The position numbers and the translations under genes were made by a program. Below are positions 10,911-23,892 of a DNA stretch of 64,000 nt, in pieces. Source of the DNA: Catenaria anguillulae PL171 (taxonomy: Eukaryota > Blastocladiomycota > Blastocladiomycetes > Blastocladiales > Catenariaceae); the NCBI GenBank assembly GCA_002102555.1, contig MCFL01000039.1:167705-231704 (forward strand). The letters are read 5' to 3'. Positions within the stretch are counted from its first letter, which is position 1. Each line of letters begins with the position of its first letter. A model generated the notes under the pieces. The model saw only the letters and a program-made list of their open reading frames with translations, searched no databases and was not told the DNA's origin.

Positions 10911-12192
10911 ATGACAATACCGCACCGACAGCCCAAGCGCAGGCCCAAGCGCCACTACCAACATCGCTTACGCCATCGTCGGCACTGGCGCCCTCAACAC
11001 CAACGCCAACGCAGTCGCTCCACCACCAATCGCACCGGCGCCGATCCATTTCCCCTCGACGACAAGCCGTTGCCGACTTTATCCACGACAACCGAGTGTA
11101 TGCTTGCCATTTTGAAATCCCAATGTCATTGACAACCGCACTTATTGAACGACGTGTGTTGTCATGCCAGGACAATCTCGGCGTCCACCACCGCCATTAT
11201 TGGCAATTTGCTGGGCTATCCGTACGCCTGATTCATTCATCAGTGCTTTGCCTTTCAGACAATAAGATCCTGACCTTTATTTGGCATTTCCTTCAACAGA
11301 TTTGACTCTGTGAAAACCCGCATGCAAACCTTCTCGTACCCAACCATCGGCCACTGCATCCGACACACATACGCGACCGAGGGCCTGCGTGGCTTCTTTC
11401 GCGGGATCCTGCCACAAATGGCCACATCGTCCGTGTTCAAGACGGCTTCCTTTGCGGCCTACGTGCGCGCCAAATCGGCCATTGCCAATGCACCCAGCGT
11501 GCAAGAGGCGACGGGCCAAAGTGCCGCGGGCAAACTGTTTGTGAGCTCGTTTGGCGGCGGGTTTTGTAGCGGCGTGTTTACTGCCTTCTTGACACAACCG
11601 CTCGAGCTCATCAAGGTTTGCGGCAGTTGCAGACGCTGTTGAGCAAACAAGAGGCCGTTTTGGTGCATCCGCCAACGTCGGCGGTTCCGGGACATGCGCC
11701 ATCGCCGTCACCGTCACCGTCACCGTTGGCGGCGCCAACGCCCGCAGTCAAATCGGCGGCCGAGCTCTCCACGTATGGCATGGGACGTGCCATTTTGCAC
11801 GCGCGCGGCCCACTGGGCTTGTTTTACGGGTTCACGTCGCACTTGATCCGCGAATCGCTCGGTGGCGCCGTGTACTTTTCATCCTACGAGTTGTCAAAAC
11901 ATTACTTGTCACCTGCCGACGGATCACCGCCCAATGTCCTCGTACATGTTGCTGCAGGTGGCATTTGCGGCTTATTTGCGTGGACCATCATCTTTCCAAC
12001 GGATTCCATCAAGTCCACGATTCAAAAGGAGGCGTTGGCCCACGGCCAGTGTATGGCGGGCGCGTATGGGCGTGTGCCAGGGAAATGTATCGACAGGGTG
12101 GCATGCGCATGTTTTACCGTGGAATTGCGGCCACCATGATACGAGCAGCTCCACTTCATTCGTTGAATTGGGAGTGTATGAGGGGGTGTTGA
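10911..12192 (+). CDS. Mitochondrial carrier family (SLC25) protein
   Basis: Inner-membrane solute carrier. The first repeat carries the signature PFDSVKTRMQ, assembled across two introns (11098-11170 and 11222-11299): ..FIHDNRV + TISASTTAIIGNLLGYP + FDSVKTRMQTFSYPTIGHC. It continues with GLRGFFRGILPQM, the second signature TQPLELIKV, GLFYGFTSHLIRE and the third signature FPTDSIKSTIQKEA. The last helix region is MRMFYRGIAATMIRAAPLHS. Frame breaks near 11618 (after ELIKV) and 12051 (after AHGQ) are each one base. The N-terminus is rich in Pro, Gln and Thr. The start codon is unresolved: the ATG at 10911 is out of frame with the downstream exon by one base. A Ser/Pro insert between repeats 2 and 3 is unusual. 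The substrate cannot be assigned from sequence alone. Confidence 0.82.
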
Positions 12193-12549
12193 AGGTGTGT
12201 ACGAAAAAGGAGGATCGTGGGCCAGAGGGAGGATGGATGGCGTCGAGTATTGATTTCCGTTGCGTTGGATATGGTTGGATTGATAGATGTATACTTGTAC
12301 ACACTGCCCCGACTCCCATTTTTTTTTTTCTTGTTTTGTTGTCTGGTGGTTGACAAATGTTGGCTTTTGCGCTTGCTGGTATTTCAATCAGAATACATGA
12401 CCCCACCCATCCGACTTTTCTCTCTCTCCAGTCGCAAAAGGCGAGAAATACATTTCCGAACAAACCCGTCTTGTCCCGTAAACAAACAAGCAACAAAAAA
12501 AAAACACATTGGCCATCGGCGCCATGACAACCAATCCTCAAATGAAAAC

Positions 12550-13397
12550 TTAGGCAATGTTCTCGAGGTAATCCCTGACCTGATGGGGCAAGAGCTTCCT
12601 AAACCGCATGGCGCCCACTTCCTTTTCGGCACTTGGATGGGCCTCGACGCCGACGCCGACGTCATGATCCATGGTGATGATGCCAATCTCGAGCGAGTTT
12701 TCATTCAACTGGCCCTCAATGCCCTCCTTGAGAGTCAAAATGGCCGTGTGAATAGCATCGTCCAACTCGAGCGTGTCGCTAAACCTCTTTTCCAAAAAGG
12801 TCTTGGCGTTCAACATGTTCTTGCCAATGGCGGTGGCCTTCCACCCGAAATAAGTGCCGGAAGGGTCCACCTGATAGAGCGAGTGACCGCGGTGCTCGTC
12901 CCATCCGGCAACAAGCAGCGACACGCCAAAGGGGCGAACGCCACCCGACTGGGTGTATTCTTGCATCACGGCCGCGATTTCTTGCACAAGAATGGCCACG
13001 GGTGGGTCTTGCATGTACACGCGTTTGTACTGCTGGGCGGCTTTGCGGGCCTTGGAAATGAGCAGGCGCGCGTCGGGGCCCATGCCAGAGTAGACGACGC
13101 CGATGGTCGGGCAAATGGGCGCAACCCATTCCAGGCTTGGTCGTCGACCAGCACCGAGGCGGATTTCTTTTCGGTGGCAATGACGATGCCGTTGGTAGCT
13201 GTTTGTTTCAAGAGTGTAAAGAGTGTGCGTGAGAGAGAGAGAGGAGAGAGGAGAGTCGAGCGAGATACAAAGCCAGACGTACACTTGATGCCAATGGAGG
13301 TGAGGCCCTTGGACACGGCGTTGAGGGCGTACTCGATCTGGACGAGCTTGCCCGAAGGCGAGAAGGTGGTGAGGGAGAAGGAGTAGCGGTCGCCCAT
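12550..13397 (-). CDS. PRE8: 20S proteasome subunit alpha type 2
   Basis: Alpha-ring subunit of the 20S proteasome. The N-terminus [20 protein letters not shown] has the proteasome alpha signature [20 protein letters not shown]. An 84-nt intron (13199-13282) joins TSIGIK to [12 protein letters not shown]. Alpha2-specific segments follow: [51 protein letters not shown] and [17 protein letters not shown]. The end is [17 protein letters not shown]. One base is missing near 13146, between DDQAWN and VAPICPTIG. Length is normal for the family apart from a short insert ([17 protein letters not shown]) before the C-terminus. It is convergent with the carrier gene and divergent from the Mkt1-like gene. 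Confidence 0.95.
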
Positions 13398-13951
13398 AGT
13401 GAAGCCGATGCAGATACAGATGCAGATTCAGATGCAGATGCAGATGATGAAACGCGTTTGGATCAATCGTAGACGAGAGCTACTAGAGCACAATATAGAG
13501 TAGAGTATGGAGATGATCAGTGTGGAGGGTACTCGTGGTTGGTCAGCGGCGCGAAGATGGTGTCGGGTCGTGAGAGGTGGGGCGGAGTGTTGGCGGCCGG
13601 TGGTCGGATGAAAATGAGTTTTGGAAACGAGCGGGCCGTGTTTCATCGAGTGCAGAGGCATGAAAAGGATACATACATGAGAGTTCGATATGAAGTGAAG
13701 TGATGACTTGGCTGTTGCTCTCATTGCAGAGGTGGTGCATCAGACGAGTGATCAGCGCGCTCAATTGTCTCTGTGTGAGGATCGGCGGCCCACGCGACTC
13801 TTGGATTTGGATTCCGCCACCAAGCTTGTCGCCCTTCGCCCCTCGTCAAGGATTACATGTATATGATATGCATGCACATGCGATTACATTATACCTTTGC
13901 TGTCCCCGCCGCCCCCGCCCACTGTGACTGTGACGACTGAATCGACTCAAC
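13398..13951. other. Divergent promoter region, proteasome alpha2 and Mkt1-like genes
   Basis: 554 nt between two start codons facing away from each other. A CAGATG/CAGATT repeated stretch lies at about 13405-13447, just upstream of the proteasome ATG. No gene seen. Confidence 0.5.
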
Positions 13952-16798
13952 ATGCCCATCCGCAACCTCGAAAGTACATACTTACTTATGCTCTGTCCCA
14001 TCATGCCTTATTTTCTGCGATCACGGCTGCCCAACTACAGCTAACATTGCTGAATACTTTCCTTCAGAGTTTATCGAAAACACTCCACGGGCACTCCACC
14101 CGGCCCAGCCCATTGCCCAGCTCCAAGGCACGCGCCTCGGCATCGACGCCACCCACTGGCTCAAGGCCCTCATCAACGACGTCAAGGACCCGACCGTCCC
14201 CGCCCTCGGGCCACCCTCCAACCGCGCCTGCGCGCCGCCATTGAGCGCGACATTGACTGGTTCAAGCTCAACAAGATCACGCCCCTCGTCGTCTTTTCGG
14301 GCCTCTCGCCCCGCTCAAAGACCTCGGGCCTCTTTGCCTCGGAACACTCGCGCGCAGAGAAGCGTAAAGATGCATGGGCCTGTTACACGCGCGGCCAAAT
14401 CGGATCTGCCCATGTGGCATGGAACGCCACCCAGGCATCGTTTGCTGACATGCAGCCTGCAGTCATGGCCCTGCTCACCGAGCTCGGCGTCGAATTTATT
14501 CGTGCACCGTACGCCAGCTGGGGCCAACTCGCTTACTTTGTCAACCACCCGGCCCAGCCCGTCCATGCCTTGTACGCTGGACTCGACTTGCTCATGTTTG
14601 ACGGCGTCGACCGCCTCATTACCAAAATCGATACCTCTACCCCTGCCGCCTCTGGCACATTCACCTACGTCGACAAGTCGAGTTTCCTCGCCACCATCGG
14701 CCTTTCGAAATCGCAATTTCTCGACGCGTGCATCCTTGCCGGATTCGACTGGATCTCGACCTACGACCCGCTCGTCAGCGACCCGTCACTGCCCTTTTCC
14801 TGGCCCACGCTGATCTCCCTGCTGGTCGGCTCGCAAACAGGCATCTCGCTCGTGACCCGGCTGGGCGAGCCCAACGACGCAAAGCAACGGTACATGGACG
14901 ACTATGCACGCATCCGATGTGCCGTGCGCCATCACTTGGTGCTTTCACTGGCGGGCGCCGTTGAACCGCTTAACAAGGAAGCGGCGCCCATTGACTTGCA
15001 CGATGTGTTTGGCCACCGGCTGCCCGCCCACGTGTACTGGCACTTGGCCATGGGCCACGTGTCTGCGGGCCTCATTTCGCCACTCTTGTGGACCAGCATG
15101 CCCGAGTTTGCGCCCGCGTGTGGCGGCGAGACGAGTGAGTATCAGGACCATGTGGCCAAGTGGGCGACCGTCAGGGCGCTGGCGTCGGCCGTGGCTTGTA
15201 GATCCTGGGAAGTGCCTTACTGGCGCACCCGCAAAGTCACGGCCGTGGCGTGGTTTGCGCCCGACGACGAAAAAGCGGTGGATTTGAATGCGTTGCCCAA
15301 AGCCAAGGTGATGCCAGTGAATGGTGGTGGCAGCGAGTGGCGCGTGAGTATGGAGTGGATCGACAGACACATTGGCGGCAGCGGCGGTGCACGCGGGGTC
15401 ACGGTTGTGGATGCCTTGCCCGGGGTCAAGGGCGCCGCCCATGCCATTGATCTCGTGACGCATTTGCGCGCACTCACGGGCACCGACTCTGCTGCGCGCG
15501 AAACCGTGGGTGCGGATCGAGTCAAGGCAATGAAACCTGCACAGCTCGCGGCCACGCTCGCATTCAAGCTCCTTGAATTACGCGGGTTTATTGACCCGGA
15601 AAGCCACCGTCCAACGACCCTGGGCCACGCCCTGCTCGACGCCGCGGCAGCTTTGCAGGACCCAACATTCCAAGAACCGCTCGTACTGGCCATGGAACTC
15701 GTGCGTGACGGCCACGTGCACGCGCGGCCCTACTCCAAGCAATACCACGTGCCACCGCCCGCATTCTCGCACGCAGGGCTCTCCAGTGTCCCCACGGCAG
15801 CCGCTCCGCACGTGCTTGTGCTGACGCGACTTGGGGCCGCACTCGAGCCCGTGTTTGTGCGGTCGGGCACGGCGGCCCCGCAGTGGAAGCCCGAGCTGGA
15901 TCGCGACCAGTTGGCCGTGGCGAGCTTGTACAAGCATACGGCACGCACCTTGCATGGCGTGTGTGAGGGCATCTTGTTGCATTATGCGCCGGCAAGTGCC
16001 GGAACGGGGACCGCGGCAGCCACGGCCACAGGCACGGTGGCGGCGGGCGAGGTGGCCGCCAAGCTCCCGTTTGCGTTGATGGAAGGCGGTGGCGGTAACA
16101 AGACGGCGGCCATGGGCATTCTCGTCAGCGCGTATTTGGCACAAGTGCTTGCCATGCGTGAACGGCAAGTGCCCGAGCAGCAAGGCGTTGCTGACGACGA
16201 CGTCAGAGGCAAGGCGGAGGCCTATATCGTGGCCCGGTTTGGCGAAAACATTGTGGACCCAAGGGCCGAGATTGATCGCGTGCGCCGGTTTGTCAAGGTG
16301 GTGAGCGACGTGGTTGTGCCGAGAATGACGGCCGTGGTCGACAAGGATGTGGCCAGGCAGGTCAGAGATGCCGTGGCGTGGTGGGACGCCTTGGAGAGTG
16401 GCAAACCCGCCGTCGTCGTCGCGGTTAAGTCGTCGCTGTCGCCCGGCAAACAGCCGGGATTGGCATCGCCTGTGGCGGCTCAGCAGCAGATCCAGCAGCA
16501 GCAAGTGAGGCAAAAGTCGCCCGTAGAGACAAAGCCCGCTTCGCCGGGGGCGACGTCGTCCTCGTCGCCGACACCCGCACCCATTCCTATCCATGCACAA
16601 CAACCGTACCAGCCGTCGCCCACGCCCACGCCGCCCCCGCAGCAGCAGCACATGCATCATGCACAGCAGTACCCTGGGGCGCAGCAGGTGCAAGGGCCTC
16701 CGCAAGGTCAGCAGCACGGCCAAGGCCAGGGCCAATATCGAACCGGTTCGGGATCTGGCCGCAGTCGTGGCGGGAAGCGGACTGGCGGCCGTCGTTGA
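13952..16798 (+). CDS. MKT1: Mkt1-like post-transcriptional regulator (XPG-like nuclease fold)
   Basis: Mkt1 homologues act with Pbp1/ataxin-2 in post-transcriptional control of mRNAs, including HO and mitochondrial mRNAs in yeast. A seven-codon first exon (MPIRNLE) is joined over a 94-nt intron (13974-14067) to KFIENTPRALHPAQPI. The XPG-N-like region follows (GTRLGIDATHWLKALIND, then ITPLVVFSGLSPRS). The XPG-I-like region has VEFIRAPYASWGQLAYF, LLMFDGVDRLI and FLDACILAGFDWIST. The long C-terminal half corresponds to the Mkt1 N and C domains. The protein ends in a Gln/Pro-rich tail closing with an RGG-type GSGRSRGGKRTGGRR. One base is missing near 14222. Predicted length is about 917 residues, near the yeast 830. 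Catalytic acidic residues are not all evident, as in other Mkt1 proteins. Confidence 0.85.
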
Positions 16799-19547
16799 GT
16801 TGTGTGATTGATTGTGCGAGTGAGTGTGCTGCTTCCCCTGCTGGCTCGTGTTTTGTCCCCTTTCCGTAGAAACACGATTGGTTGCTGGGCCCCATTTGAC
16901 TGTTGATGACCATGACCATGCAGCAAGGATTTTGGATAAAGATGAATGACCGTCAGTGACATTTCCACCTTTGACGTGATTACATTTCGCATTATTTGGC
17001 CAAGAGCAACACTGCCAAGCCGGCCGCGATCGTTGAATCCTTGATTGATTTCTTTTGGCTTCTCACGCGTTTGTGGTGGATGTTGGCGTGCAAAGAGGAA
17101 AAGTGCTCTGTGGCACAAGTCGGTAAACGAGACGGCGGGCGGCGCTGGCAAGCATACACACGATGACGAGGGGAGACGAGGGGCACTGTCACAGCAGGCA
17201 AAGTCGCGCACACAATTTTACGCAGACACACAAATGCGCAGGGACATATACGCGAGGCCGGACCACATCGAGGGTCCCAGACTTGTCGCTGGTATTGGTA
17301 AACAAAAAGCCACTCGGCAAATAGTCACCGAATCTGAGGCTCAACATTCTTCACCTTCGACTTGTTCAGATTTGCTCATTCATGGTACGGACGAGCATGG
17401 ATGAGAACAGCATAAAGGTGCATCTCGCCCATAAACCATTCCTGGTCATGGCAATCAAGACAGCAAAGTGGGTGCGGTCTATGTATGTTCGACCATTAAC
17501 CGCACCGTCTTGCTCATGCACTGGAAGTGGCCGGCTCAATTGATGGCTGAGAATCGTTTGCCAAGACTGGAACGCCGCAAACTAATCTGCGTTGAACGTG
17601 TGACAGCAGAGGCACCATTCAAATGGATTCAAATGGAGTTGCCCCTGGTAAGTACATAGCAGAGCAGGTTACTCGCAAGCTCGCTGTGAGATTACGCCCC
17701 ATGCATATGTATGTACCATCCTCGAAGCGGTTGATGATTCCGGCACAACGAGACTGTCTTCCGCCCATTTTTTTCACGTTCTCGATACAGACATTAGTTT
17801 GAAACATTTCTCCGCCGGCCGCCAAACCTTTCCAAATGATCGTCAACAACGAACCGTAGCCATGATTCCCGTTTGCCCGAGGATGGCGAGCTACAATGTC
17901 ACTGACTGTGGCCCTTGAGCTTGAGTCTTTCGTTTGGTTTGCTACAGAAGTCCATACATTGGTCAGCTGGCAGCGAACTCATCACCGTTGTTTCCGACTC
18001 GGACTTTGCTCGACCCCTTTATTTACATACCGATGTATTACTTTCAAATCTTGAACATTTGAAAGCCCTCGTGGGATAATGACAACGGCCCTGCGATTTC
18101 ATGTTGAAATTCTTCTCTGCTCCGCTACCCGCAGAGTGTTATGTCCCTCTTTGTTCCTACAGCGGAAATTTTGCATACTCATGCTGATCCAACCCGTTCT
18201 CTGAGAATCTTTGAAAATTTGCCCAACGGATAGGAGAACCTTGCCAACGCCGTTCTTTGCTTGCATTTCGTTTTTTCCATCGAGAACTGTTCATTATTTT
18301 CACTTGGGCTGTGTAGGCAATCCGCTGAAGCGCAGTTTGAATCTCATGTTGCCTTCATGGTGCCCATGGCGATTGTGGACTCAAAAAGAGACCTTGGTAA
18401 ACTGACTGCATCATTAACGGCTGTACGTACTGGCGGACCATTTCTTTGGTGACGCAACCTGTTTCACTCTACTTGTCCCAACCATTGAAAAGACTTTTCC
18501 CCCTCCCACCACCTCCGCTGTTGCTGCTCGCAATGCACGTTTTTCTTTGCTCCGGCGTCGACAGCGCTCAACGCACAGACCCAACCTCCCTCCCACTCCC
18601 CAGTCCATTCACCACAATCGATTTTGTCATACTATACCCACCACAGCAAGTCGCAACAGTACGAGGTGTGGAAAAGTCGGATCGTGATCGCCGTTCAAAA
18701 GCTCAGGCACATACTAATACACCGCCGTTCATCCATGTCAAAGTTGACTTGATGTCCTCCTGCCTTTTTGCCCCCATAACGTTTTCCCATCATCATCCTT
18801 ACTCTCCTATCCCGCACTTGGTTTCCGACAGTGATCACGCACTCGGCTCTTAATTGCTGATCCCAACCATAACCGACCTCGACCCGACCCATTCACCTCC
18901 AAGTTATTTCGCGTGGACCAAAGGTCGAGTTTGCCCACTCGGCGCACTCAAGGTTAAGGCTCAATATACTATCTGCCTTTTTGGCTAAACCCATCGTACC
19001 CGTCGCAGTGACGCTTCTGGCCACTCACGCACTGTTCGTACCATCGCCTCGCATTTCTGACTTAAGTATGACTCTATCCGTACCTTACCATTCCCGCCAC
19101 CCTGCAGACCTGGCCGCCGATCTCATCGTTGGGCTGTGTACCTGGCGCCCAACCGCTCGCATTCCCCGATCTATTCCCCCTTTCCAAGCATAGGCTAGGG
19201 CAGGCGAGACTGTACGAGCCCTCGCGACCGCCCACTTGCCTCCCCGAATGCCCGTTCATGTACGTGGGCAATCGCGATCGCTCCTCGCCTTCCACCTACG
19301 ATTTCTCCCTTGAGTGTTTGTGCGGTTACCACTCACTTGGGGTGTCTGTGCGTATATATATGTTGCCTCTGCCCCTTATGTGCGGAATCACCCTCGGCAT
19401 GCTATGCAACTCACCATCCATGCATTTCAAACCTCGACTTGAGAATCACACCAGACAATAGCCGGCCGCAAATCTACACCCACCGCCGCCGTGCTTTGCC
19501 GTGCTTCCATCCGCTCCACCCAACTTCCACTTACCCCAGTCACGACC
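16799..19547. other. Long gene-free interval between the Mkt1-like and GATA genes
   Basis: 2.75 kb, by far the longest stretch in the window without a supported gene. Short open frames exist on both strands but have no recognisable domain, consistent codon pattern or splice partners. A TATATATA motif lies near 19353-19361, and C-rich leader-like sequence precedes the ATG at 19548. I read it as the 3' end of the Mkt1-like gene plus a large upstream regulatory region for the GATA factor. An unrecognised non-coding RNA cannot be excluded. Confidence 0.4.
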
Positions 19548-22500
19548 ATGTCGGCCACTCTCGTCGTGACCAACGAAGCGTTTGAGCTGCTGTGGCGGTC
19601 GCAATCGTACTGCTTCATGACGCCCGCTGCGGTTGAGAACCTTCGCAAGTCCCATGTCCAGTTTCTGGCGGAAAAGTCGCTGCATGGAACAAGATGCCGG
19701 TGCGTAGAGATCCCGTTCACTCATCACTTCATAGCCCCGATCATCTTTTCCCCATTTCCGTTCAAAATTCTTGCCCGCTTCGGCGACCCATGCCTGTGTT
19801 GCCTTCACTGAGAGGTGCAAAGGTGGCCGTTTTGCATAGAACGGGGCCTCCTGACCCAACCGGCGACAGCCCCTGTGGCGTTTGGGTTTGCGCTTGCCCA
19901 TTTCGTTGGTTTGCTTCAATCGGGGAACACCAATCGTTGCGCTCCCCGGTTTTCATTGGTCAAAAGTCGTGGACCCCATGCCCAAATTCCGAGGCTGGAG
20001 AGGTCCGCGGTCACCGCCAAATGCAAGCTCGCGATTGGTCAAGCCGTTTCCGCATCCGAGGGCACCTGATCAGGCAACAGGCAACCTTGGCGATCGTTTT
20101 TTCACGCTGTCCACCCGTTTCTCATTTTCGCCTCACCTCACTTTTCCATCTTGATCGAACTTGATCGATTCGAACGCGTCATTCTGACTCTTGTGTCCGA
20201 TGACTGGCCACTCTTGTCAACTCTTGTCAACCCACAGAACCGTTGTCCGCAAGTACTGGCGCCACGTCCCACTTCCGCAGCCGCCCGAACACAACCATGG
20301 CGCCAACATGTGCCTGATTGACCTGTCGACGTGGCCTGCGCCTCCGCCCGATGCCGTCGAGGTCATGGAGACGGATTGCACAATGTACCATCTCGACAAA
20401 GACTTTGTCTTGTGGACGGTACACCCCGCTGGCCAGCCGGAGGCCATGGTCCACTCGATTCGCGTGCTCGAGATTGCCCGCTTGATTCAATGGATGAAGC
20501 CGCGTACGGGTCCGCATCCTCATCCAAAGTCGCGCTCGCTTGTGGTTGTGGATGGGTCCGATATGACCATTCTCGCCACGTATCCACCGGGCGTCATGCA
20601 GGAAGAGCTCAGGCTTGGATCGAGCGTGTTTGAGATTATCAGCGATGAGGACCGCGGTTCGTTTGCAGAGCGGCCGCCTACCAAGCTGTATTTGCCGAGC
20701 CAAAAAGACCAGGGACAAACGAGGCGCACGTTCAATGCAGTGCCGATTATCTTGCTCGACGGGTTTATGTTTGTGATTGAAGAGGCGGATGAGGAGGAGG
20801 ATCCGAGTGTCGCGGCGGCAGAGTCCATGGTCAGTTTGTCGTCGGGCGGGCGGACCGCAGGCGGGTTTCAGCACTTGTCTGCGTTGATTCGTGAAGACGC
20901 ACAAGCGCCCGGGGGATTGGCTCATCAAGGGTCGGCTGCAGCCGATCAAGGGCCCGCGTCGTCCTCGCCGTTCCTTCCGTCGTCACCACACGTCACGCAG
21001 TCGCAGCTGCAACAACCTGAGTCGCAAGTTTCCTCAAACGCGCAGCACTCCCCACCGCCGGCGCTGCATCCTCAGTGGTCGTCTCATCCGCCAACCCCGA
21101 CTGTGCATATGCCTGCTTTGACCGCCAAACCCGTCACGTCGACTCTCCCCAGCTGGCAATTGCCCCCGCTGCCCAAGTATCGTGACTCTTTTTACGGTTC
21201 CAAGGATTCAGACGTTCCCACACAACAGCCGACTGCACGAGAAGTATCGGATCGCGTTCATCCCCAATTGCCGCGCATTCATCCTCCACGAGCGGCACCA
21301 CCGCCTGCACTTTCGCACCCAGCCGCCGCGGCGGTCGCGCCTGGCGCAATGTACGAGTCGCCGCTGTCCATGACGTTTGACGCGGGACCCTTGAGCGCCA
21401 AGGGTGCTGCGTCGTCGGGACTCGCGTCACCAATGTATGGCCAAGGGGCTGGACCGCCGCACTCTCAGGCAGCCGTCTATCCACCGCTCTTGTCGCCAAT
21501 GTCGACTCTTTCCGGCGGCCCACCGTCGCGGTCGAGCACCGCTAGCGCCTTTGCAGGTGCAAGCGAGCTGTCATGGAATGGCCAACCGCAGCAGCTGCAT
21601 TCTGCACGTGCTGCCGCGTCTCGAGGTCCATATCAGCCGTTTCAAGGTGGAATGTACGATGTCGCTGCCGACCCAGCCATGTACCCACCGATGTCGCGTC
21701 AACGGCTCGCGACGCACCACCTCCGCCAACACCCACCAGAGTTTGCGCCGGCACAAGGCGCCGTGGGCGAAATTTACTTTGAGCCACCCGTGCACCCATC
21801 ACCCCCAAACTACCCATCGTCGTATCCTCGCGGGCTCATGAATCAACCTCTCCCTCTACCGTCGCATACACGACCCATGTCTTCACTTCCATGTGCACAG
21901 CAGTCTGCGCCATATGCGTATTCCGCTCCGCCCCCGCGCATTGGCGAGGTGCCCCCACACTTGGCTGGCCCGTATCACGATGAGCGGTACGGATTGCAAG
22001 CGTACTGTCCACCGCCGCAGCAACAACAACGCCCGCCGGTGGCGCCCCTGTACGCGCCAAGAAACGGATACCCTGTGCTCCAGCCTGAGCCTCAGCCGTT
22101 TGCGCATAATCAGTCAGTCACCATTTACCCACCGTCTCGAGATCATCACAATACGTACCCGCTACAAGCTGCCGGCCGACATGCTGCGTGGGGCCCGCCA
22201 CAGTATGCCAGCGCACCGGGTTCCGACCGGCACGGGCACATGCGTTCCGCTGGATTTAATGGCTTGCCTCCACTGCCTCCTCTACCTGTGCCGCCGCGCG
22301 CAACGGTTGAGCACATGGGCGTCATGTACCAGCTCAAACAGGACGCTGCACCCGAAGCAGATACCGGTTCAACGGCAGTGGATGATTTTGGGAGCCAGGC
22401 ACCGCAAATTGCCGCCGGTTATGGGTACGGGTACCATGACCCTGGCGTCGAAAAGCCGCATCTTGCGCATCCACGGCAACAAGAGTGGCAAGCTCGCGAC

Positions 22501-23169
22501 TATCACCAGTCCAAGTACGAGTCTGTCGTTCAGGATGCCTTGCATGTGAATCAGGAGCCAAATCGGTCCGATGTGGACGACGACGACGGACAGTACGCGC
22601 CTCAGCACTATGGTTCGTTGATGGCCGGCGCACAAGGTGGCGATGGAGATGTGGGCGAGCACGATGGCGAGCCAGATGACGACGAGGATGCCCTGATTCT
22701 CGACCTTGGACATGCCCACGCCACCAGCATCGCATCCGTGGCCGCTTCCGGAAGGCGCTCCAAACGCAGCACCAGCTCACGTGTGGGCCAGCGTCTGTCA
22801 TCGAGTAAACGCAAGCGCGGGGTCTCACCACCGCTGACGCCGGCGGCCACGAGCAGTAACAGCCATCATGGCAACCAAGGGACCGGTGGCTTATCGTCCA
22901 AGTTTGTCGCTGGATACGTCAACCCTAGATACCCGATGCGTCCGAGCCCACATGGTGTGCCGTGTGCGCGTTGCGGCATGTTGGAAAGCCCAGAGTGGCG
23001 GCGCGGCGAGGCTGGGATTCGCGACTTGTGCAATGCATGTGGGCTCAAGTATTATCGCGAAAAGAAGCAGCGAGAAAAGGTGGCCAGGAAAGCAGCTACC
23101 TCCTCATCGTCGGCCCCGGTCGCAGATGCGTATGGGCCGGGAAGTTGGGACGAGCATCATCGAGACTAA
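19548..23169 (+). CDS. GATA-type zinc finger transcription factor
   Basis: The C-terminal finger at 22963-23040 reads CARCGMLESPEWRRGEAG..CNACG with spacing C-X2-C-X18-C-X2-C, followed by a basic tail (YYREKKQREKVARK). The X18 loop is the spacing of White collar-type and plant fingers; fungal AreA/NIT2 types have X17. The main exon starts at 20238 and reads RTVVRKYWRHVPLP..; an upstream exon from the ATG at 19548 (MSATLVVTNEAFELLW..) can be joined over a 538-nt intron (19700-20237). That intron is long for this genome, so the first exon is tentative. The N-terminal 200 residues look globular (VVVDGSDMTILATYPPG..); a PAS-like fold is possible but not shown. The long middle is Pro/Gln/His-rich and disordered. 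It has a nuclear, DNA-binding role by family; targets are unknown. Confidence 0.8.
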
Positions 23170-23892
23170 GCAGCGGTTTCAGCATCCGCTTCTCACCAAC
23201 CGCAGCATTTCCTTCGCACATGCTCTTGACACATCTTTTTCATCCATCTTTTGCCCTTCCTTCGTTTGTAACCGAATCGGTTGTCCACGAGTTAAATTCG
23301 TCAATATCTACGGTCCATTTCTCCACATTTACTTTGATCCATTCTCATTTATCTCTTGCGACGCTTGCCAAATGGTCCCTGGTTTGGTCTTCCATCTTTG
23401 TTTGACCCTTCGCATTTTCCCCTCCGTCCACATTCACGTTTGCTTGCTTGTGTTTTCATTTTTTATTTCTCGGTTCTTTTTGACTTTGACCGTCGCTTTC
23501 GTTACCGTAATTCCACGCAGTACCCTCCATTTTTGCCCCCTCCGTCCGTTATACTCTTCCCTGACCTGTTGTTTGTTTCTTACATGTTGGTGGTCTGCCC
23601 CGTCCCGGTTAACACATTGTTGCATCCCTTGTTCTTTGCTTCGGTGTGTTTCATTGTTGCTGTGGTTGCTGTTGTTCCTTTTCCTTGTGTCAAGAGGTGT
23701 CGTCAAGTCTGTTGCCTCCATGATTCTCAAAACACACATAAATATACCTCAATCTTTGCCTCCCTGCCACTACAGTCTCGGTGTAAATCATTACATTCAA
23801 TGCGAAGGGACTGATGTATATGGGTATGAGCAAGTCGAGAAATGGATGCGACAAAACGGTCACAAATACAGAACACAAACAACACAACAACA
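23170..23892. other. Convergent 3' region between the GATA and Tao3-like genes
   Basis: About 720 nt, T-rich on the plus strand, holding both 3' ends. No gene supported. Confidence 0.5.
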
